A DNA stretch of 10,513 nucleotides from assembly GCA_902478875.1 (NCBI GenBank), contig CABSMZ010000052.1:1-10513 (forward strand). Reading direction: 5' to 3'. Shown here piece by piece: positions 5,765 through 10,513 of the stretch. The notes under the pieces were generated by a model. That model was not told the DNA's origin and did not search any database. It saw only the letters and a list, made by a program, of their open reading frames with translations. The stretch comes from an uncultured Collinsella sp. Lineage in GTDB: Bacteria; Actinomycetota; Coriobacteriia; Coriobacteriales; Coriobacteriaceae. The position numbers and the translations under genes are program-made. Each line of letters opens with the position of its first letter. Position 1 is the first letter of the stretch.

Positions 5765-8242
5765 CTACTCCACCGGCTTGAAGATGGTGGCCTGGCCAAA
5801 GACGCTGCGGATGAGGGCCTTGGCCTCGTCCTCGGTCTGCGGGATGCTCGGGGCTGCGCCCTGATGGCCGAAGGGGCTGCCAGCACCGGGATTGGATTCC
5901 CAGGGAGCGGCGGGGACGTCGTCGTTTGCAGAGGCTGCGGGTGCCACAGCAGCGGCCTTGGTCGCGGACGCCGCACCCGGCACGTCGAACGGGGGCAGAT
6001 CGTCCCCGCCGGCATCGGCAGCAAAACCACCGACCATAGCATCGTCGTAGGGCACCTGCTCGGATTCCCATGGCGCAGCCTGCGCAGGCGGCTGAGCCAT
6101 GGGGACGGACGCGCGCTCGGGCGCTCGGGGCGCGGGCTCGGTCGGGAGCTTGCCCGTGGCAGGAGCACCGGCAGGGTTGTCGGAGCGCAGCCAAGGGGCC
6201 TTGGCCAGGTCGGATGACTTGGGCGCAGGCGCGGCAGCGGACTTGGGCGCGGGGATCGGAGCAGCCGGTTTGGGCGCAGCGGGTTCAGGCGCCGACGGGG
6301 TCGGTGCCGCTACCGGCGCCGCTTTTGGCTGCGTCGCGCTGGCGCTCGAGGATGCAGGGGGCACCGAGGACACGGGTTGCGGGTCCGCAGATACCGCAGC
6401 CCGTGCAGATGGAGAATGCTCCTCATGTTGAGGAGCCGGCGTGCCACCCCCATCCAGGACATAGTCGACGGTACGACGACCGAAGACCGCGCAGACCGTC
6501 GGCAGGACCACCGACTGCGTATCGGCGCGACCGAGCATCTTGATGGCAAAAGTCGAACCCGCGGGGAACGAGACCGTGAGCTTGGAGCCGTCGTCGGCCG
6601 TGGCGCGGGCGTTGAGCAAAAGCCCTGCGTAGGAGGCCTGACGAGCCTTGACGCGCTCGACGACCTCGGCCCATTTGCGCTGGAGCTCGCCGGCGTCCTC
6701 AACCGCGGGGGTCTCGGCAGCACCGGCGGCGGCAACCTGGGCGGCGTTGTTGGGCTTGGACACCGACACGGTCGATGCAGCAGGCGCGGAAGCCGGAGCC
6801 GCAACGGGCTGAGGTGCAGGCGTTACAGGTCTGGGCGCCGGCGCAGGAGCCGCGGACTTGGTCGCAGGCTGGGCAGCCGGAACAGCAGCGCCGCGGTCCC
6901 AAGGCATACCGCCCTGGCGCGCGGACGTAGCAGCGGGGGCAGCGGATGCCGCCGGAGCGGCAGCACGAGCGCCCGAAATGAGCGTCGGCTGTTGGGCAGC
7001 AGCGGGTACGGATGCTGCAGGCGCGGCGGCCTGAGCAGCGGCCACGCTCGCCGGCACGGCGCCGTTGGCAACCATGGCCTCCAGACGTGCCACGCGCTCG
7101 GCCAATGCCTCAATCGTTAAATCAGCCTCGGGACGTGCCAGACGCGTGCAGGCAATCTCAAGCACCAGGCGCACGTCGCTCGCGCCCCTCATCTCCAGTG
7201 CGGCATCGTCGAGCACTGTCAGCACACGGGCCAGGCGGTCGGCAGGATGCTCGCCAAAGGCAGCGGCCTCGGCAGCAAGCGCCTCGGCCTGCTCGGAGCC
7301 GCCCTCAAACAGCTCGGCACGGGCACCGGCAACGCAGGCAACGTACACGTCACGCACATGCGCCACCAGGTCGCGCGTCAGCTCCAGCAGGTCGTTTCCT
7401 TCCTCGACCTGCGCACGGATCAGTCCATAGAGCTCGGCAACATCGCGATCGGCAATGGCGCGGGCAAACTCGCCCAGAATCTGGTCCGAAACCTCGCCCA
7501 AAAGCGAGCGGGCATCGTCCGCATGCACGGCGCCGTTGCCAAAAACGCTCAGCTGCTCCAGCGTGGACAACGCATCGCGCATGCCGCCCTTGGCATGGCG
7601 TGCCACGATAGCCAGCGCCTCGTCGTCGTAATCGAAGCCCTCCTGCTCGCACACGTATGCCAGGCGATGCTCAATATCCTCGTTGCCGATACGATGGAAA
7701 TCGAAGCGCTGGCAGCGCGAGAGGATGGTCTCCAGAATCTTTTGCGGGTCGGTGGTGCACAGCACAAAGATCACGTGTGCCGGCGGCTCCTCAAGCGTCT
7801 TGAGCAGCGCGTTGAACGCCGCCGTCGTGAGCATGTGGACCTCGTCGATGATATAAATCTTGTACTTGCCGCGCACCGGGGCAAAGTTGACGGAGTTGAT
7901 GATCTCCTCGCGCACGTTGTCCACGCCAGTACGGCTTGCGGCATCGAGCTCGTAGACATCCGGGTGGTTGCCCTCGGCGATGAGCTCGCACTCCTCGCAA
8001 GTACCGTCGGGCATGCAGCCGCTTGCACCCTCGGCGCGCGCCGCCTCGGCATTGCGGCACAGCAGCGCCTTGGCCAGAATGCGCGCCATGGTGGTCTTGC
8101 CCGTGCCGCGCGGTCCGCAGAACAGGTAGGCGTGGGACAGGCGTCCCTCGGTGATGGCGTGCTCGAGCGTCGAGACGATATGCTGCTGGCCCACCACGGA
8201 GTCGAAGGTGAGCGGGCGATACTTTCGGTACAACGATTCCAT
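5765..8242 (-). CDS. dnaX: DNA polymerase III subunit gamma/tau (DnaX)
   Basis: This 825-residue clamp-loader ATPase opens and loads the beta clamp at the replication fork. Visible features are Walker A GPRGTGKTT (43-51), zinc-binding cysteines 62, 76, 82 and 85, Walker B IIDEVH (131-136), the sensor SRC (175-177) and GGMRDALSTLEQL (219-231). AAA+ and collar domains reach to about 390. An Ala/Pro-rich disordered linker (395-515) is followed by a folded C-terminal domain (516-600) and a second long Ala/Pro tail (600-800) ending VFGQATIFKPVE. The protein is longer than many DnaX because of the linkers. The tail holds repeated Pro-Trp motifs. The ATG at 8242 has GGGGGAG (8254-8248) five bases upstream and gives the canonical MESLYRKYRP start. 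The frame stays open further upstream to 8716, but that stretch is antisense to another gene. I saw no A6G-type slippery site, so a truncated gamma form by frameshift is not evident. Confidence 0.97.
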   Translation of the reverse strand: MESLYRKYRPLTFDSVVGQQHIVSTLEHAITEGRLSHAYLFCGPRGTGKTTMARILAKALLCRNAEAARAEGASGCMPDGTCEECELIAEGNHPDVYELDAASRTGVDNVREEIINSVNFAPVRGKYKIYIIDEVHMLTTAAFNALLKTLEEPPAHVIFVLCTTDPQKILETILSRCQRFDFHRIGNEDIEHRLAYVCEQEGFDYDDEALAIVARHAKGGMRDALSTLEQLSVFGNGAVHADDARSLLGEVSDQILGEFARAIADRDVAELYGLIRAQVEEGNDLLELTRDLVAHVRDVYVACVAGARAELFEGGSEQAEALAAEAAAFGEHPADRLARVLTVLDDAALEMRGASDVRLVLEIACTRLARPEADLTIEALAERVARLEAMVANGAVPASVAAAQAAAPAASVPAAAQQPTLISGARAAAPAASAAPAATSARQGGMPWDRGAAVPAAQPATKSAAPAPAPRPVTPAPQPVAAPASAPAASTVSVSKPNNAAQVAAAGAAETPAVEDAGELQRKWAEVVERVKARQASYAGLLLNARATADDGSKLTVSFPAGSTFAIKMLGRADTQSVVLPTVCAVFGRRTVDYVLDGGGTPAPQHEEHSPSARAAVSADPQPVSSVPPASSSASATQPKAAPVAAPTPSAPEPAAPKPAAPIPAPKSAAAPAPKSSDLAKAPWLRSDNPAGAPATGKLPTEPAPRAPERASVPMAQPPAQAAPWESEQVPYDDAMVGGFAADAGGDDLPPFDVPGAASATKAAAVAPAASANDDVPAAPWESNPGAGSPFGHQGAAPSIPQTEDEAKALIRSVFGQATIFKPVE

Positions 8243-8247
8243 GGGTG

Positions 8248-8254
8248 CTCCCCC
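8248..8254 (-). promoter_or_regulatory. dnaX: ribosome binding site that sets the dnaX start
   Basis: Minus-strand GGGGGAG with five bases to the ATG at 8242. Together with the conserved MESLYRKYRP N-terminus it fixes the start. Confidence 0.65.
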
Positions 8255-8257
8255 GGG

Positions 8258-8263
8258 TATACT
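8258..8263 (+). promoter_or_regulatory. possible -10 box in the dnaX/YcxB-like divergent region
   Basis: TATACT on the plus strand; the overlapping minus strand reads TATACC, so GTATAC (8257-8262) could in principle serve both directions. No good -35 accompanies either. The divergent spacer (8243-8357, 115 bp) must hold promoters for both genes, but this is only the best-looking box. CATAAT at 8311-8316 is an alternative for the plus strand. Confidence 0.22.
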
Positions 8264-8357
8264 GAGTCTTGTTGCCGCGACGGCCATGCGGTCGCACGGC
8301 ATACTGCATTCATAATAACCCGTACGGCGAGCCCGCCGCGATAGGAGTCCAAAGAGC

Positions 8358-9074
8358 ATGGCAGACGCAGAAAGCAACCTCGTTCCCTCCGAAGCAGCCG
8401 ACCAGGTCGAGGTCGCGCTCGAGGAGCAGGCCGCAGCCGACGACGGCATCCTGTACCTCAACGAGTACCAGTACGAAAACGACCTGGTCACCGACTTCGC
8501 CCGCCTGGTCGCCTCGCCCAGGCGTCGCGGCTCGCTGTATGTCGCCGCCGCGATTGCCGCGCTCATCGGCATCGGCATGCTGGTGGCCGGCGGCAACTGG
8601 ATCAAGTTTGGCGTCGTCTTGATCGTATTCGGCGCCTTTTTGGCCTGGTGGAGCAAAAACCTGCACCACACCCTCGCCCGCGACTTTATCGACGCCGTTG
8701 AGGCCGACGAGTCCATGGGTGGCCGCTATCGCCGCGTCGCCGCCAACGAGGACGGCCTGATGGTTTGGGGCAAGAGCGGCAAGTCACAGTTCTTCCCGTT
8801 TGAAAAGCTCGACCACGTGCTCGACGGCGAGCGCATCTTTGTGGCCATGTTCGCCGACCAGGGCGTGACGATCCCTAAGGACACCTTTGTCCGCGGCGAT
8901 GCCGAGCAGTTCGGCCCCTTCCTCAAGGCGCGCATCAACAAAAAACTCCGCATCGAGACCAAGAAGAAGAAAATGAAGGCCGAGAAGGCCGCCGCCGAGG
9001 CCAAGCAGGGCGACAAGCCCCAGGAGACCAAGGGCAAGCAGCGCAAGCAGAAGAAGGACAAGAAGAAGCGCTAA
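8358..9074 (+). CDS. two-helix membrane protein, YcxB-like domain, Lys-rich tail
   Basis: This 238-residue protein has an acidic N-terminus (1-30), two close hydrophobic helices at about 59-77 and 82-99, and a soluble domain at about 105-195. It ends in a very lysine-rich charged tail (195-238). The pattern after the helices (a short strand region, then FFPFEKLDHVLDGERIFVAMF and VTIPKDTF, split at 145-165 and 170-177) matches what I know of the YcxB-like family, whose function is unestablished. Both ends should be cytoplasmic, and the basic tail could contact nucleic acid or lipid head groups, which is speculation. The start at 8358 has AGGAG (8343-8347), ten bases upstream, slightly far. It is divergent from dnaX across 115 bp. 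No clear terminator follows. The family call is moderate; the gene itself is secure. Confidence 0.75.
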   Translation: MADAESNLVPSEAADQVEVALEEQAAADDGILYLNEYQYENDLVTDFARLVASPRRRGSLYVAAAIAALIGIGMLVAGGNWIKFGVVLIVFGAFLAWWSKNLHHTLARDFIDAVEADESMGGRYRRVAANEDGLMVWGKSGKSQFFPFEKLDHVLDGERIFVAMFADQGVTIPKDTFVRGDAEQFGPFLKARINKKLRIETKKKKMKAEKAAAEAKQGDKPQETKGKQRKQKKDKKKR

Positions 9075-9129
9075 GGCCAAGCCAGACAGGCAGCCTCGCA
9101 TCCCGCTATCCTCCCCATGCACCCGAGCG

Positions 9130-9138
9130 TGCTACACT
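9130..9138 (+). promoter_or_regulatory. candidate extended -10 promoter for the second kinase
   Basis: TGCTACACT fits TGnTAnnnT and lies 80 bases before the ATG at 9219. No -35 hexamer is apparent at the right distance. It implies the kinase has its own promoter rather than depending on the gene upstream. Confidence 0.42.
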
Positions 9139-9207
9139 AGCAGCATCTATGCCACCGCGAACGGCTCGGCTCCGCGCCCGCCGCTCGCAAACGAACTTTA
9201 AACGCAC

Positions 9208-9212
9208 GAGGG
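9208..9212 (+). promoter_or_regulatory. ribosome binding site that sets the kinase start at 9219
   Basis: GAGGG with six bases to ATG at 9219. The in-frame TTG at 9213 abuts this site with no spacing and cannot be the start. Confidence 0.7.
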
Positions 9213-9218
9213 TTGGCC

Positions 9219-10466
9219 ATGCCGCTTTTCTCGCAACATACCGCCCGGTTCTCGCCGGACGTTCCTTTGGAGGGCACCAGCTCTCGCGAGCTGCTCAAGC
9301 GGTACCAACCGCTCGAGACACTTGCGACTGGCGGTTTTGGCTCCATCGAGATCTGCCGCGACACGCACCTGCGCCGCCGCGTCGCCATTAAGCGCATCCC
9401 CCTTATCAACGGCGCCGGCATGCCCGCCAGCGACATCATGGATGTCCTGCGCGAGGCGCACACTGCCGCCATGCTTCAACATCCCAACATCGTGCAGGTC
9501 ATCGACTTTACGCACGACACAGCCTATGCCTACCTGGTTATGGAATATGTCGATGGCATGTCGCTGGCCGAGTTTTTGCACCGCGTGGACGGCCACTCAC
9601 TTACCTTTGACGAGGCCGCGGCCATTGCCGATGCCCTGGGCCAGGCGCTCACCTTCGCCCATAGTAATGGCGTACTCCACCTGGACATTAAGCCCGCCAA
9701 CGTGCTCATCGACCACTCGGGCAATGTAAAGCTCACCGACTTTGGCATGGCGCGACTGTCGTCCGCCGGTGGCTTTGGCGGCTCACGCGGCGGCACCATC
9801 GGCTACATGCCGCCCGAGCAGCTCGATATCGAGACCGGCACGGTCGACGAGCGCGCCGATGTCTTTGCCCTCGCCTGTGTGATCTACGAGGGCCTGTGCG
9901 GCAGCGCTCCCTTTATGGCGGCCACGCCCGCCGACTCGCTCGACCGCATCATCGGCGGCGCCACCTATCCCAGCGAGCTGATACCACACTTTCCCCCGGG
10001 AGCCGAGGCCGCGCTCATGAGCGCGCTCTCCCCCATGCCGCAGGACCGCCCCAACAGCATCGAGGCATTTTGCGACCAGCTCCTTGCCGGTCTGGGCAGC
10101 GTGCGCGAAGGCCGTCGCAGCCTGGAGCAAATGGTTGGCGAACTTTCGGATGACGAGCAGGGGCTCGACGATATCGAGCCGTCGCACTACGAGGACGACG
10201 CCATCGAGGTCGACCCCGCACTCGGCTGGGCGGGCACGCGCTGGAGCCATGCGCGCGACTACACCATGCGCACTATCTCGGCGCTAACGTGCGGCACCTT
10301 TAGCTTTTTGCTGATGCAAACGGCCGGGGTCGCGGCGCTTCCCGGCCTGGTCATTGCGGCCATCGCGATCGGAGCGGCGGCTGGCCTGGCCCCCCAGATT
10401 GGCTCGGCCATCTCGGCTGTGGGCTTTTTGGTGCTCATGGCCAACGCCACCATGCAGGCACAGGGC
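9219..10466 (+). CDS. Ser/Thr protein kinase with C-terminal membrane segments (3' end missing)
   Basis: 416 residues are present before adapter sequence interrupts the gene. The kinase domain (about 29-290) shows the glycine loop ATGGFGSI (36-43), VAIK with Lys58, the helix-C Glu79, the catalytic loop HLDIKPAN (154-161; Asp156, Lys158, Asn161), DFG (174-176), PPE (198-200), Asp214 and Arg277. An acidic linker (about 305-335) leads to hydrophobic segments at about 353-390 and 396-412, so the protein is membrane-tethered like the first kinase, though their sequences differ. HLD in place of HRD makes it a non-RD kinase, a class often not controlled by activation-loop phosphorylation. The start at 9219 is chosen on ribosome binding site spacing. 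The residues that appear to follow Gly416 (LSLIHISEPTRPY) and the stop at 10506-10508 are encoded by adapter, so the true C-terminus is unknown. Confidence 0.88.
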
Positions 10467-10513
10467 CTGTCTCTTATACACATCTCCGAGCCCACGAGAC
10501 CGTACTAGATCTC
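10467..10513 (+). other. Illumina Nextera adapter read-through (not genomic)
   Basis: The transposase mosaic end CTGTCTCTTATACACATCT occupies 10467-10485. It is followed by CCGAGCCCACGAGAC (10486-10500), the rest of the i7-side adapter. Then comes an 8-base index CGTACTAG (10501-10508, the read form of Nextera i7 index N702) and ATCTC (10509-10513), the start of the P7 flank. These bases were left in the assembly. A few bases at the junction could coincide with genomic sequence by chance. Confidence 0.98.

Noticed and set aside
5765..8242. Programmed frameshift site making a short gamma form of DnaX
   Set aside because: No A-run slippery heptamer was seen on the coding strand by eye.
7247..8344. 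Long plus-strand open frame opposite dnaX
   Set aside because: It is a shadow of the strongly conserved dnaX coding sequence, with no recognisable domain.
8243..8716. In-frame upstream extension of dnaX of about 158 codons
   Set aside because: It runs antisense through the YcxB-like gene, lacks DnaX similarity, and the canonical MESLYRKYRP start with its own ribosome binding site is at 8242.
9213..9218. TTG start for the second kinase
   Set aside because: It directly abuts the GAGGG ribosome binding site; ATG at 9219 has proper spacing.
10259..10495. Minus-strand frame beginning MGSEMCIRDR
   Set aside because: Its start lies in Nextera adapter sequence, so the peptide is an artefact; the rest is antisense to the kinase.

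Overview
The window looks like chromosomal DNA from a GC-rich, gut-type actinobacterium. By gene content and codon style I favour the Coriobacteriia, perhaps Collinsella, but that is inference; no rRNA or other taxonomic marker is present. The last 47 bases (10467-10513) are not genomic. They are Illumina Nextera adapter read-through including an i7 index, so this is the end of an uncleaned assembly contig.

Layout. On the minus strand at the left lies a tightly packed signalling operon, transcribed right to left: a membrane-anchored protein with a Ser/Gly linker (3754-2849), a Ser/Thr protein kinase with a four-helix membrane tail (2852-1008, overlapping the previous gene by 4 bp), and an FHA-domain protein (1004-66, 3 bp after the kinase stop). 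A further gene may begin at base 38 and run off the window. The 245-bp region upstream of this operon (3755-3999) is rich in dyads. Next, also on the minus strand, come ybaB (4930-4610) and recR (4596-4000), then further right dnaX (8242-5765). These three form a replication and recombination-repair neighbourhood that is contiguous in many bacteria. Here dnaX is separated from ybaB-recR by a plus-strand, visibly AT-richer gene for a small membrane protein (5270-5743) and by a 339-bp regulatory-looking region (4931-5269). That region carries three copies of a 9-bp motif and two interleaved inverted repeats.

Divergent from dnaX, on the plus strand, is a two-helix membrane protein resembling the YcxB family with a very lysine-rich tail (8358-9074). 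It is followed by a second, different Ser/Thr kinase with a membrane tail (9219-10466). This kinase is cut off by the adapter: its apparent last residues and stop codon are encoded by adapter and index bases.

The main biological interest is Ser/Thr phospho-signalling. Two dissimilar kinases flank the dnaX-ybaB-recR neighbourhood, and one sits in an operon with an FHA protein. Several key residues depart from family norms: HRD-I-S-P instead of HRD-x-K-P in the first kinase, HLD instead of HRD in the second, and Ala in place of the phosphate-contacting Arg in the FHA domain. I did not find a clearly new defence or mobile system. The strongest candidates for something undescribed are the membrane protein-kinase-FHA operon, the repeated Pro-Trp motifs in the disordered DnaX tail, and the unusual repeat architecture between ybaB and the small membrane gene.
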